This document shows, one piece after another, positions 1 to 7,545 of a DNA stretch of 64,000 nt. The stretch is from Io17-Chloro-G2 sp965226915. GTDB taxonomy: Bacteria > Chloroflexota > Dehalococcoidia > Lucifugimonadales > UBA3495. The notes below the pieces were generated by a model. That model was not told where the DNA came from. It was given only the letters and a program-made list of their open reading frames with translations, and did no database searches. Position numbers and translations under genes: made by a program. The number at the start of each line of letters is the position of its first letter. Positions within the stretch are counted from its first letter, which is position 1. The stretch spans positions 1-64,000 of the forward strand of contig CBDDEJ010000009.1 in assembly GCA_965226915.1 (NCBI GenBank), given 5' to 3'.

Positions 1-83
1 TGGCGCGCCAGCGACCGTCCAACGACGGTTTTCCCGGCGGCCACCGGGCCGTCGATGGCAATGACGTTACGATAGCTGGTCAA
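1..83 (-). CDS. cmk: Cytidylate kinase, N-terminal part only
   Basis: Only the first 27 codons lie in the window; the gene runs off the left edge. Read on the minus strand from a TTG at 83, it gives a strand-loop ending IDGPVAAGKT followed by VVGRSLAR. This is the P-loop of (d)CMP kinase, which phosphorylates CMP/dCMP in nucleotide salvage. An AAGGAG sits about 9 bases upstream of the TTG, and no other in-frame start is visible before it. Dephospho-CoA kinase or another small P-loop kinase cannot be fully excluded on 27 residues, but IDGP is characteristic of Cmk. Confidence 0.7.
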   Translation of the reverse strand, partial: MTSYRNVIAIDGPVAAGKTVVGRSLAR

Positions 84-283
84 CCCGAGGCGTCTCCTTC
101 CCCATGGCGGCGGGAGTCTTCGGCATTATAGCACCGGTAAAAATAGTTACTTCTTCAGCGCACAGCGTGTCACCCGCTGGCCGCAAGCGGCGGTCGAGAA
201 CCGGGGTGTTCCATTGAATTGCCCTGAAGTAAATTGCCCTGAAGCCTCACCTAAGACGATACGGTTGGCGGGGGCGCGCAGCG

Positions 284-289
284 TATAAT
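284..289 (+). promoter_or_regulatory. Possible -10 box of the PAP2 gene
   Basis: TATAAT lies only 9 bases before the ATG at 299, and no Shine-Dalgarno sequence is visible between them. A transcript from this box would be leaderless or nearly so. No convincing -35 is found at the right spacing, so this is a tentative call. Confidence 0.3.
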
Positions 290-298
290 AGGCTAGGC

Positions 299-922
299 AT
301 GATTACCGGCGGATCTTGGCGATTTTGGATGTTCATGGCGGGCTTAGCCTTGACTGTCGCCGTGTTTCCGCTGGCCTGGGCGTACCCAAATTTCCCCGGC
401 GATGAACGGGCGCTCCGGAGCGTCCAGAGTCTCGAAACCAATTGGCTGGACGCCATCGCCAGCTGGCTGGATGCCATGGGGGAACTCCGGGTCGTCGCGG
501 CTTTGATGGGTGGGGTTACTCTGGCGCTCTTTGCCATGGGCCGCCGAGCCGATGCCGCCATGGTTGCCGCTGGAACCATGCTCTTGGGCATCGGCCAAGT
601 TCTAAAATTAGCCGTGGGCCGGGCCAGGCCCGAGCAAATGTTTTCCGGCGCCGAATCCTCGAGTCTTGCCTTTCCCAGCGGCCATTCAGTCTACGCCGTG
701 CTTTTTGGCGGCCTGTTGATCTTATTCGCCAGCCGATTGATCCGGCCCGCTTGGCCTCGGAGGTTGGTGCAGGCCGGCGTGGCAGTGTGGGTGGTGGCTA
801 TGGGTGCTTCCCGCGTGTATCTGGGGGTTCATTGGCCCAGCGATGTCATCGGCGGCTTTATGTTTGGAGCCGTCTCGCTTACGTTGATAATAATGCTGCG
901 TAATACTTTAAGTTCAGAGTGA
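299..922 (+). CDS. PAP2-family membrane phosphatase
   Basis: A 207-residue integral membrane protein with about six hydrophobic segments. The three PAP2 signature blocks are present: K103 leading to R110-P111, PSGH at 126-129, and SR at 171-172 leading to H178-W-P-S-D. These form the acid-phosphatase active site with a phospho-histidine intermediate. Family members dephosphorylate lipid substrates such as phosphatidate or undecaprenyl diphosphate at the membrane. Which substrate is used here cannot be told. The gene stands alone between cmk (divergent) and cvpA. Confidence 0.88.
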   Translation: MITGGSWRFWMFMAGLALTVAVFPLAWAYPNFPGDERALRSVQSLETNWLDAIASWLDAMGELRVVAALMGGVTLALFAMGRRADAAMVAAGTMLLGIGQVLKLAVGRARPEQMFSGAESSSLAFPSGHSVYAVLFGGLLILFASRLIRPAWPRRLVQAGVAVWVVAMGASRVYLGVHWPSDVIGGFMFGAVSLTLIIMLRNTLSSE

Positions 923-1043
923 TGGTAGCCTGATAATAGTGGATTGACCCGGCGCCGGAAAATGAGTTGCCCAACGGCCGGGTCCGATGGAATTTGTTCC
1001 GGCGAATTTGTTCCGGCTTTCCCGGGCGCCAAGGTGGTGTGAA

Positions 1044-1718
1044 ATGAACTGGATAGACTGGGCAGTCCTGATCGTATGCGTATTAACCGCGCTTTACGGG
1101 TATCGGATGGGCTTATTCCGGATGTTGGTCCCGCTGGTGGTTGTCGTGGCGGGGTTGGCTTTGGCTAGCCGGATTTCAGGCCCTGTGGGCAATCTTTTTT
1201 CCTCTTTTACCAGCAACGAGAACACGCAAACTATCATGGCTTTCTTCGTAATCTTCGTAGCGCTGTTTCTCGCCGGCGCCGTGATTAGTTTCTGGCTGCG
1301 AATGGTGTTCCGTTTCATACCATTTTTCGGCCTGGCCAATGGGCTTACAGGAGCTGTGGCGGGACTCGCGCTCGCCTTTGTAATGTTATCGGGAATCATC
1401 ACCGCAGCCCAAAGGTTCCCCGTTGGAAATATCGATCAAACGATAAACGAATCGCCAAGCGCGTTGTTTTTCGCCGATAGATTCGGCGCGGTGATGCGGG
1501 GCCTAAGATTGATCCCGGTGGATTGGGACGCCAAGGCGCAGGACGTGAAAGATGCGCTGCCGGAAAGCATTCCAACGTCTTTGCCAAATAACGTGTCTGA
1601 TTCTTTGCCGGCCGGTCTGCCAAGGGGCATTTCAGACTTATTCCCCAAGAAAGACCTCGAAACCCAGAAAGCCCCAGAAACCCAGAAAGAAACCCAGAAA
1701 GCCCCAGGAACCCAGTAG
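1044..1718 (+). CDS. cvpA: CvpA family membrane protein
   Basis: The start at 1044 is chosen because AAGGTGG precedes it and the protein then begins MNWIDWAVLIV, the usual CvpA opening. The open frame extends upstream to 987 without a family match. There are four predicted membrane helices over about 150 residues, with the glycine-rich YGYRMGL turn after helix 1. The C-terminal tail is hydrophilic and ends in short imperfect repeats of the type ETQKAP. CvpA proteins are linked to colicin V production and envelope homeostasis; their biochemical role is unclear. The gene ends in TAG. Confidence 0.82.
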   Translation: MNWIDWAVLIVCVLTALYGYRMGLFRMLVPLVVVVAGLALASRISGPVGNLFSSFTSNENTQTIMAFFVIFVALFLAGAVISFWLRMVFRFIPFFGLANGLTGAVAGLALAFVMLSGIITAAQRFPVGNIDQTINESPSALFFADRFGAVMRGLRLIPVDWDAKAQDVKDALPESIPTSLPNNVSDSLPAGLPRGISDLFPKKDLETQKAPETQKETQKAPGTQ

Positions 1719-2068
1719 GGTCGATTTGACCTCCAGGCAGCCGTTCACGCCGGCGCCTTGGAAAATGCTGTTTTGCATCGCCTCCCCAAGGCGCGGAGAT
1801 AGGATGGCTGAAATCGCTCTTTATGCTACTATAAAGGCGTTGGGCTATCCGGTCGTTACGAAAGCCTCATTTCTGATGCCTGTAATGGGTACAGCCGAGT
1901 GATATTTCTCCGAATTCCCGCCTAGATAACACCGGCTTTCGAGGGCCCCGAATTTTGGCGAGCATGGTAGCCCGGTGATTGATTCCTTAGTTCGCGGCGT
2001 CCCGGTTGGTTTTGATTCACCCGCTGTATTTGATCCAGCAACGGGCGTATTCGCGGGCGGAGCCAGGC
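1719..2068. other. Intergenic stretch, no supported gene
   Basis: About 350 bases between cvpA and the HNH gene. A 32-codon open frame beginning ATG at 1804, with GGAG just upstream, is present but matches nothing I recognise. I see no convincing terminator or structured RNA. Confidence 0.4.
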
Positions 2069-2692
2069 ATGCGAGCAGTGGTCAGCCGAACTCATAAAGG
2101 GCAGTCCGCCGAGGCGCCGCCGGGTGCGGATGGCGCAAAATCCGATTCCCCAGACTCGCCGGCTATGGTGGTTTCGGCGCCCGTCTTGGTGCTCAACTTA
2201 AACTATGTTCCCATCAACGTGTGCACCGTTCGCCGGGCGGTGGTGCTGTTGGTCAAAGAAAAGGCCGAGCTTTTGGAGAACCACCGCGGCCACCTTCGCA
2301 CCGTAGACCGCGTCGTTGACGCGCCCTCGATAATCCGGCTGGCTTACCTGGTCAAGCGGCCGTTTCTGCCCCGGAAGTTGTCCAAGAAAGAGGTTTTTCT
2401 CAGGGACCGTTATACCTGTCAATATTGTTTCAAAAAGACCCAGGATTTGACGCTCGACCATGTGGTCCCTCGCCGCCAGCATGGGCCGCATACCTGGGAC
2501 AACGTGGTGACTGCCTGCACCCGGTGCAATTTGCGTAAGGCGGGACGGACGCCTTTGGAAGCAAATATGAAGTTAGCCAAAATACCCAAGGCACCAGACC
2601 CTAACCCGTACTTGATTCTTCAAAACCGGGTGATTTTGGATGAATGGCAGCCTTATTTGCCATGGAATGTGAGAGGCGCTCAAGAGGAGTAA
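2069..2692 (+). CDS. HNH endonuclease domain protein
   Basis: The protein carries a classic zinc-supported HNH fold: a CQYC pair, then LDHVVPR with the catalytic Asp-His, then WDNVVTAC and TRCNLRK with the second cysteine pair. The first ~100 residues form a domain with PINVCTVRRAVVLL and LVKEKAELL, usual in the stand-alone HNH proteins of Chloroflexota and Actinobacteria. The start at 2069 follows GGAG at 6-base spacing; the frame is open back to 2006, and an ATG just before VVSAPVLVLN is an alternative. Its target is unknown; no methylase or phage gene is adjacent. Confidence 0.8.
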   Translation: MRAVVSRTHKGQSAEAPPGADGAKSDSPDSPAMVVSAPVLVLNLNYVPINVCTVRRAVVLLVKEKAELLENHRGHLRTVDRVVDAPSIIRLAYLVKRPFLPRKLSKKEVFLRDRYTCQYCFKKTQDLTLDHVVPRRQHGPHTWDNVVTACTRCNLRKAGRTPLEANMKLAKIPKAPDPNPYLILQNRVILDEWQPYLPWNVRGAQEE

Positions 2693-2737
2693 TTGGGCGG
2701 GGCGGATGGCGTGCGACTGGATAGATGAAATCCGCCT

Positions 2738-3552
2738 TCAGTTTCGGGCCGGCAGGAAGCGCTCCAACCGGGCCAGCGGCCATTCGAAAACCCGGTCATC
2801 TTGATACTGAACCGACACCGTCTCTTTCAGACGGTGGCCCACCACCACCTTGGCTTTACTTTCGGGAGTGCCCACCTCTTCGCCGATACGTGGCATCGCC
2901 TTGTTTATCTGACGGTATTGCTCGTATTCGAATCGCAGGCAGCAGCGCAACCGGCCACAGGCCCCTGCCAGTCCGTCGGTGCTGATGGGCAACGCCTGTT
3001 CTTTGGCCATTCGAATTGAAACGGATTCAAACTTGTCCATCCAGGAAACACAGCATAAGGTTCGTCCGCACCTGCCGATACCGCCGGCCAATTTCGCTAC
3101 ATCGCGGTCGCCCACCTGACGCAATTCCACCCGGCATTTCAGGGCAACTCCCAATTCTCGTATCAAGGGACGGAAATCCACCCGGCCTTCGGCGCCGAAG
3201 GTTACGGTCATCCTGGTCCGGTCAAATGTGCACCGGGCCTCGACTATCTTCATGGGAAGGCCCAAATCGCTGGTTTTAGTGCGCGCCAACACAAAGGATT
3301 CTCGTTCCATTTCCCGGTTCCGCTGCAGGTTTACCAGGTCCGAGGCTGTTGCTATGCGGAGAACAGCGGGCAACGGTTTATCTTCGTTTTGAGACCAGAC
3401 CACGTCCTGGGATACCTGAGCACCTCGCCGATTTCAGGTCCTTTTTCTGCTTGAACAACCACGTATTTTCTGGGGCGCAACTCCAAGCCGTTGGGATCGG
3501 CATAGGTTAGGGGGTCTCCCGTGCGAGTACGTATTGGCACTACCGTGCTCAT
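2738..3552 (-). pseudogene. ricT: PSP1/RicT-family protein, frameshifted by a 5-bp duplication
   Basis: Two overlapping minus-strand frames together encode one PSP1-domain (YaaT/RicT) protein. The first (from 3552) begins STVVPIRTR and runs to EVLRYPRTW. The second continues with SQNEDKPLPAVLRIATASDL and the cysteine-rich core CGRTLCC and CGRLRCC. The break coincides with a tandem GACCA-GACCA at 3393-3402; removing one 5-base copy restores a single continuous frame. RicT proteins bind Fe-S and assist RNA processing in Bacillus. The gene lies directly downstream of holB on the same strand, the conserved holB-yaaT order. It is either a true lesion or an assembly artefact. Confidence 0.8.
3393..3402. 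repeat. 5-bp tandem duplication that breaks the PSP1 gene
   Basis: GACCAGACCA, two perfect copies of GACCA. Deleting one copy joins the two halves of the PSP1 protein in frame. Confidence 0.75.
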
Positions 3553-3574
3553 CTTCTCGACCCATGAATGCCCA

Positions 3575-4594
3575 CTAGGCCGTTACTGCGGCGCCGGGCA
3601 TATTTATCATTAAAACTTCCAGCGCGAGGCGCGGATTGGCGTTGCTGTCCAACGCTTCCAGCGTTCCCATCAGCAGTTTGATGAAATTCAGGGTTTCAAC
3701 GGTGTTTAATCCGGCGGCCGTCAACCGCAGGTCATTCAGCCAGCGGAAATTTTGGACATACTCCTCGGCGCCCTCTTTGATCAAAAGCACGTCACGCCAC
3801 CACCTTAACCACAAATAGAGGACTTGGCGAGCGGACTCCCTGTCCTTGGAAAAAACACTGGCAATCTCCCCGGCGTAGGCGAATCTTTGGCCTAGCCTGC
3901 CTTGGCATACATCCCTGAGCCGTTCCAACTGGGATTCCTGGTCTTCCAGCCATTGGGGGTTTTCCGCGGCGGTGATAGCCCAGCCAAGGCATCCCCGGGA
4001 CAGAAGCGCTAATCGTTCCGACTCTTCAGGGCTGGCGCCATAGAAGGATTCCATATGGCGTTCGATTTGATCTTTGGATACGGGCAACAACCTTAAACGG
4101 CGGCAACGGGAGCGGATAGTGGTAAGAAGCGCTTCCTCGTTGGCTGTGAGTAACAGGAATAGCACCTGGCCGGGAGGTTCCTCCAGAGTTTTCAACAGGG
4201 CGTTGGCGGCTTCAGCGCTCATGGTATCGGCATCGTTAAAGATGATTACGGTGAAGGCTCCCTCATAGGGCTTCAAGCTCACCTGGTGCAAAATTTCCTT
4301 GATCGCGTCTATCCCGATGACCGTTCGAGTCGGGCCGTCATCGGTTCCCTGGCTGACTCCTATTACCCGAACGTCGGAATGCTGATCCTGGGAAATACGG
4401 GTGCATTGGAGGCACTCGCCGCAAGGTGATGGGGACGGGTTGAGGCAGTTGACCGCCCGGGCAAGGTCCATCGCCAATGTCATTTTGCCCACATGGGGCG
4501 GTCCCACCAGCAGGTAAGCATGGGAGGATTGCCCAAGCTTCAAGCCGGGCTCAATTTGCAGCAATATATGGTCTTGCCCGCTGATACGCCACAT
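3575..4594 (-). CDS. holB: DNA polymerase III subunit delta-prime
   Basis: A 339-residue clamp-loader ATPase. It shows the N-terminal GQDHILLQIE, a P-loop GPPHVGKMT, a four-cysteine zinc knuckle around residues 50-63 (C-x8-C-x2-C-x2-C), and the AANALLKTLEEPP and IRSRCRRLRL motifs typical of delta-prime/gamma. The third P-loop residue block is slightly divergent, as is normal for delta-prime. It loads the beta clamp on DNA as part of the replisome. It sits just upstream of the PSP1 gene in the same direction, a common pairing. Confidence 0.9.
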   Translation of the reverse strand: MWRISGQDHILLQIEPGLKLGQSSHAYLLVGPPHVGKMTLAMDLARAVNCLNPSPSPCGECLQCTRISQDQHSDVRVIGVSQGTDDGPTRTVIGIDAIKEILHQVSLKPYEGAFTVIIFNDADTMSAEAANALLKTLEEPPGQVLFLLLTANEEALLTTIRSRCRRLRLLPVSKDQIERHMESFYGASPEESERLALLSRGCLGWAITAAENPQWLEDQESQLERLRDVCQGRLGQRFAYAGEIASVFSKDRESARQVLYLWLRWWRDVLLIKEGAEEYVQNFRWLNDLRLTAAGLNTVETLNFIKLLMGTLEALDSNANPRLALEVLMINMPGAAVTA

Positions 4595-4621
4595 GTTAGG
4601 TGCGAGCCTCCACAGCGGACA

Positions 4622-4789
4622 TTAGGGTGGGTCTATGCCTTCGTTCCAATTCCATTCATCTTTTGGCAACGAGGCGGCCTGCAATCGCTCCATAAGAGGA
4701 TTAATGTGCGCTTGCCCTGAACATGGCCCATATAGTGGGTTGAGGGTTTGGGTAAAAACCGTGTCGTTATGTTCTTCCAAGAATCCCAA
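4622..4789 (-). CDS. Possible small ORF, unrecognised
   Basis: A 55-codon frame from a TTG at 4789 between the broken toxin gene and holB. The peptide reads like real protein (for example NPLMERLQAAS and DEWNWNEG) but I recognise no family. It lies in the same frame as the upstream DUF5615 gene, immediately after its TAA, so it may be the tail of another lost gene. No clear ribosome binding site. Confidence 0.25.
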   Translation of the reverse strand: MGFLEEHNDTVFTQTLNPLYGPCSGQAHINPLMERLQAASLPKDEWNWNEGIDPP

Positions 4790-4804
4790 TGTTGGGTCGG
4801 CTGG

Positions 4805-5137
4805 TTAACCTAAAGCTAGAAACGAAGCCATCTCATCAGAGTCAAATGCGATAAGGTCTTGGTGGTGGGCACGGAGAATCGTTTCGGCTTCTAATGTTGA
4901 ACAATTTCCGCGGCGAATCCAACCGACCCTTGGAGGATCCCCGTCCAGAAAACTTCTCTGGCGGAAGTCAGAATCCTTGGACACAATGGTCAGACCATTT
5001 TGAATCGCCTAATGCCAGACCTCATCATCTCCCGCAGACGCGAGCCTCACGTTTCTTACATGAATAATCTCGGGGAGAATGTCCGCCAATAAGTCCGATA
5101 AACGTTGGGAAAGATTCTGGTCTAAGAAGAGCTTCAT
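4805..5137 (-). pseudogene. DUF5615-family (PIN-like) toxin with in-frame amber stop
   Basis: The frame begins MKLFLDQNLSQRL, the usual start of DUF5615 PIN-like proteins, and carries the later SKDSDF block and the end HHQDLIAFDSDE. Codon 43 is TAG (5009-5011), in the stretch VWH-stop-AIQNG, so the product would be cut to 42 residues. The start overlaps the DUF433 stop as ATGA, the standard antitoxin-toxin arrangement. If the lesion is real the toxin is dead while the antitoxin persists. A glutamine codon CAG changed to TAG would explain it. Confidence 0.75.
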
Positions 5138-5361
5138 ATTGGGGGAAGCGAAATCAACCTTCTTTCCCTATCGGCTGCAAACCCTAGGCATGCCCGAATG
5201 TCTTCCTGAGTTAAGTCCGGAAAGTTGGCGACAATCCGTTCTTCCGACATCCCTGAGGCAAGGTACTCCAAGACATCATAAACGGTGATTCTCAACCCTC
5301 TGATACACGGTTTGCCGCCCCGTTTACCTGGTTCGATGGTTATTATGTCTTGGTACTTCAT
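5134..5361 (-). CDS. DUF433 family antitoxin
   Basis: A 75-residue protein with IITIEPGKRGGKPCIRGLRITVYDVLEYLASG, the diagnostic DUF433 helix-turn-helix signature, and the later IVANFPDLTQEDI. It is the usual partner of DUF5615 toxins and probably autoregulates the pair. The start has no Shine-Dalgarno and lies just 6 bases after a good -10 box, so the message may be leaderless. Confidence 0.88.
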   Translation of the reverse strand: MKYQDIITIEPGKRGGKPCIRGLRITVYDVLEYLASGMSEERIVANFPDLTQEDIRACLGFAADRERRLISLPPI

Positions 5362-5367
5362 CGTTAA

Positions 5368-5396
5368 AGGTTAGGGCTAGGGTAAGTTACTGTCAA
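5368..5396 (-). promoter_or_regulatory. Sigma-70 promoter of the DUF433/DUF5615 pair
   Basis: On the minus strand TTGACA (5396-5391), a 17-base spacer and TAACCT (5373-5368). The predicted start point falls on or next to the A of the DUF433 ATG at 5361. Confidence 0.6.
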
Positions 5397-5524
5397 CGCG
5401 GGTACGAGCGTCTATATTTACATACCATTCCACCATTGGGCCGACGACCAATAGGACAGCTTCCCATTCCCATTTGTTTTCATTTTAATGATTCCACCCT
5501 CGGTGGCGTTTACCTGCTATCCCC

Positions 5525-6832
5525 TCACACCACATCGCAATGCATCAGGTCCTGGTAGCTTTCGCGGCGGCGGATGAGGCGGGTTTTGCCGTTGTTGACC
5601 AAGACCATGGGGGGCCTGGGCATCAGGTTGTAATTGCTGGCCATGGACGGGCAGTAGGCGCCCGCGGCGGGAATGGCGATGATGTCTCCGGATTCCAACT
5701 CGGGCAGCATTATGTCGGAAGCCAAGATGTCGCCGGACTCGCAATATTTGCCGGCTATGGTCACTTTTCGGGAAGGCTCTTGGTTTGCCTTGCCGGCGGC
5801 GATTACCTCGTATTCGGCTTGGTATAGGGCTGGCCGGATATTGTCCCCCATCCCCCCGTCCACGCTGACGTATCTGCGCACGCCCGGTATGTCTTTGATG
5901 GCGCCGATGCGGTAGAGCGCGACCCCGGCCGGCCCGATGATGGAGCGGCCCGGTTCAATGATCAGCCGTGGCAAAGGCATGGCCAGCTCTTCACAGGTTG
6001 CGGTCATGGTCGAAATTATCGCCTCGGCGTATTCAGAGACCTCCGGCGGCTCTTGGTCCCTAGTGTAGGCGATGGCGAACCCGCCGCCGGGACTGAACTC
6101 TTGGAGCTCCAACCCCTCTTCCCGGAAACCCGAGGCAAACCTAATGACCAGATCTACGGCCGCCCTGTAGGGCTCAAGCTCAAATATAGGCGAGCCCAGG
6201 TGGAAGTGGAGGCCCCGCAGACTGAGATTGGAAGCCTGCAACGCTTGGCGGATTGCTTGGGCGGCGTGGCCGGTCTGAATGGAAAACCCGAATTTTGAAT
6301 CTAAAATCCCAGTGGTGGTGTGAACGTGGGTGTGGGGATCTATCGCCGGCGAGACCCGGATTAGCACATTTTGGACCTTGCCGGCCTCACCGGCGATGGC
6401 GTTCAGCATATCCAGTTCGTGGAAGCTGTCCAAAACCACCCATCCTATGCCGCTTTCCACCGCTTCCGACATCTCCTGCGGCGTCTTGTTGTTGCCGTGG
6501 AAGTAAACCTGGTCCAGGGGAAAATCGGCGCTCTGGGCGATGGCCAACTCTCCGCCGGAAACCACGTCCAAGCCAAGACCTTCCTCAGCGAAGATACGGG
6601 CCAACGCCGGGTTGATGTAAGCCTTGGAGGCGTAGACCACCTGGGTTGATGGGTGCCGGGCTTGAAATTCCCGCACGAACCGGCGGCATTTTTGGCGTAG
6701 GGCTTCTTCGTCCAGGATGTAGACCGGAGTCCCGAATTCATCGGCCAAGTCGAGGGTGTCGCACCCTCCTATCACCAGGTGACCCAGGCCGTTTACGTTC
6801 GCGCCTTGAGGTAGAACTACCTGAGGGATCAT
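5525..6832 (-). CDS. lysA: Diaminopimelate decarboxylase
   Basis: A PLP-dependent fold-III decarboxylase converting meso-diaminopimelate to lysine, the last step of lysine synthesis. The PLP lysine lies in VVYASKAYIN, the glycine-rich phosphate loop in EFSPGGGFAIAY, and the C-terminal domain has the CESGDILA and AYCPSMASNYN motifs. The start at 6832 gives 435 residues and follows GGGAG; the frame is open to 6913, but the extra residues do not look like the family. It is isolated, with no other lys genes nearby. Confidence 0.93.
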   Translation of the reverse strand: MIPQVVLPQGANVNGLGHLVIGGCDTLDLADEFGTPVYILDEEALRQKCRRFVREFQARHPSTQVVYASKAYINPALARIFAEEGLGLDVVSGGELAIAQSADFPLDQVYFHGNNKTPQEMSEAVESGIGWVVLDSFHELDMLNAIAGEAGKVQNVLIRVSPAIDPHTHVHTTTGILDSKFGFSIQTGHAAQAIRQALQASNLSLRGLHFHLGSPIFELEPYRAAVDLVIRFASGFREEGLELQEFSPGGGFAIAYTRDQEPPEVSEYAEAIISTMTATCEELAMPLPRLIIEPGRSIIGPAGVALYRIGAIKDIPGVRRYVSVDGGMGDNIRPALYQAEYEVIAAGKANQEPSRKVTIAGKYCESGDILASDIMLPELESGDIIAIPAAGAYCPSMASNYNLMPRPPMVLVNNGKTRLIRRRESYQDLMHCDVV

Positions 6833-6950
6833 TTTTTTGGTTCTCCCGATTGGGATTTTGAAATGCCTGGAGTGGTGGCCATAACATGGTTTAAAGGCAA
6901 CTAACGAAATCATAGGCCCGACGGGGATACCGGCGCAACCGCAGATTTCG

Positions 6951-6979
6951 TTGACTGGGTAATAGGCTCAGTATATACT
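6951..6979 (+). promoter_or_regulatory. Sigma-70 promoter of the coxSLM operon
   Basis: TTGACT (6951-6956), a 17-base spacer, then TATACT (6974-6979). This is near consensus and places the start point about 85 bases before the coxS GTG at 7072. Confidence 0.7.
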
Positions 6980-7071
6980 CGCTCCCATCAGCTTGGGGGC
7001 ACGCCTGCCGCCATGGTTTTCATTCCGTACCGCAATCCTGGTTACAACCCTGTTATATGGAGGGGTTTGCA

Positions 7072-7542
7072 GTGAAATTACCCATTCAGGTCACCGTGAA
7101 CGGACAAAGCCACCAATCGGAGGTGGAGCCACGCATGCTGCTGGTTCAGTACCTCCGCGAGGAGCTTGGGCTGACGGGGACGAAAGTCGGCTGCGACACC
7201 AGTCAGTGCGGCGCGTGTGTGGTGAGGATGAATGGCTCAACAGTTAAATCCTGCACCTGTCTGGCCGTCCAAGCCGATGGCGCGGACATTACCACCATCG
7301 AAGGGCTGGCCACCGACGGCAACCTTCACCCGGTTCAAGAAGCGTTCTGGGACAAGCATGGTCTTCAGTGCGGCTTCTGCACGGCGGGAATGATTATGAC
7401 AGTGGTGGAGTTGCTTGAACGAAACCCCCATCCCACCAACCAGGAGGTGCGCGATGGTCTTGATGGGAACATATGCCGGTGCACCGGGTATCAGAATATA
7501 GTCCGGGCGACCTTGGCGGCCGCCGAAGCGGCGGGAGGGTAG
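7072..7542 (+). CDS. coxS: CO dehydrogenase/xanthine oxidase-type 2Fe-2S small subunit
   Basis: A 156-residue two-cluster ferredoxin subunit of the molybdenum hydroxylase family. The plant-type cluster ligands are in GCDTSQCGACVV plus a later Cys in KSCTC. The second cluster ligands are in QCGFCTAGM and ICRCTGYQNI. It passes electrons from the molybdenum site in CoxL to FAD in CoxM. The GTG at 7072 is preferred because GGAGG lies 8 bases upstream; an in-frame ATG at 7057 overlaps that ribosome binding site. It ends in TAG, in frame with and 3 bases before coxL, which shows TAG is a real stop here. Confidence 0.9.
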   Translation: MKLPIQVTVNGQSHQSEVEPRMLLVQYLREELGLTGTKVGCDTSQCGACVVRMNGSTVKSCTCLAVQADGADITTIEGLATDGNLHPVQEAFWDKHGLQCGFCTAGMIMTVVELLERNPHPTNQEVRDGLDGNICRCTGYQNIVRATLAAAEAAGG

Positions 7543-7545
7543 TCT

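Noticed and set aside
1804..1902. 32-codon gene after cvpA
   Set aside because: It has a plausible GGAG but no family resemblance and is too short to support.
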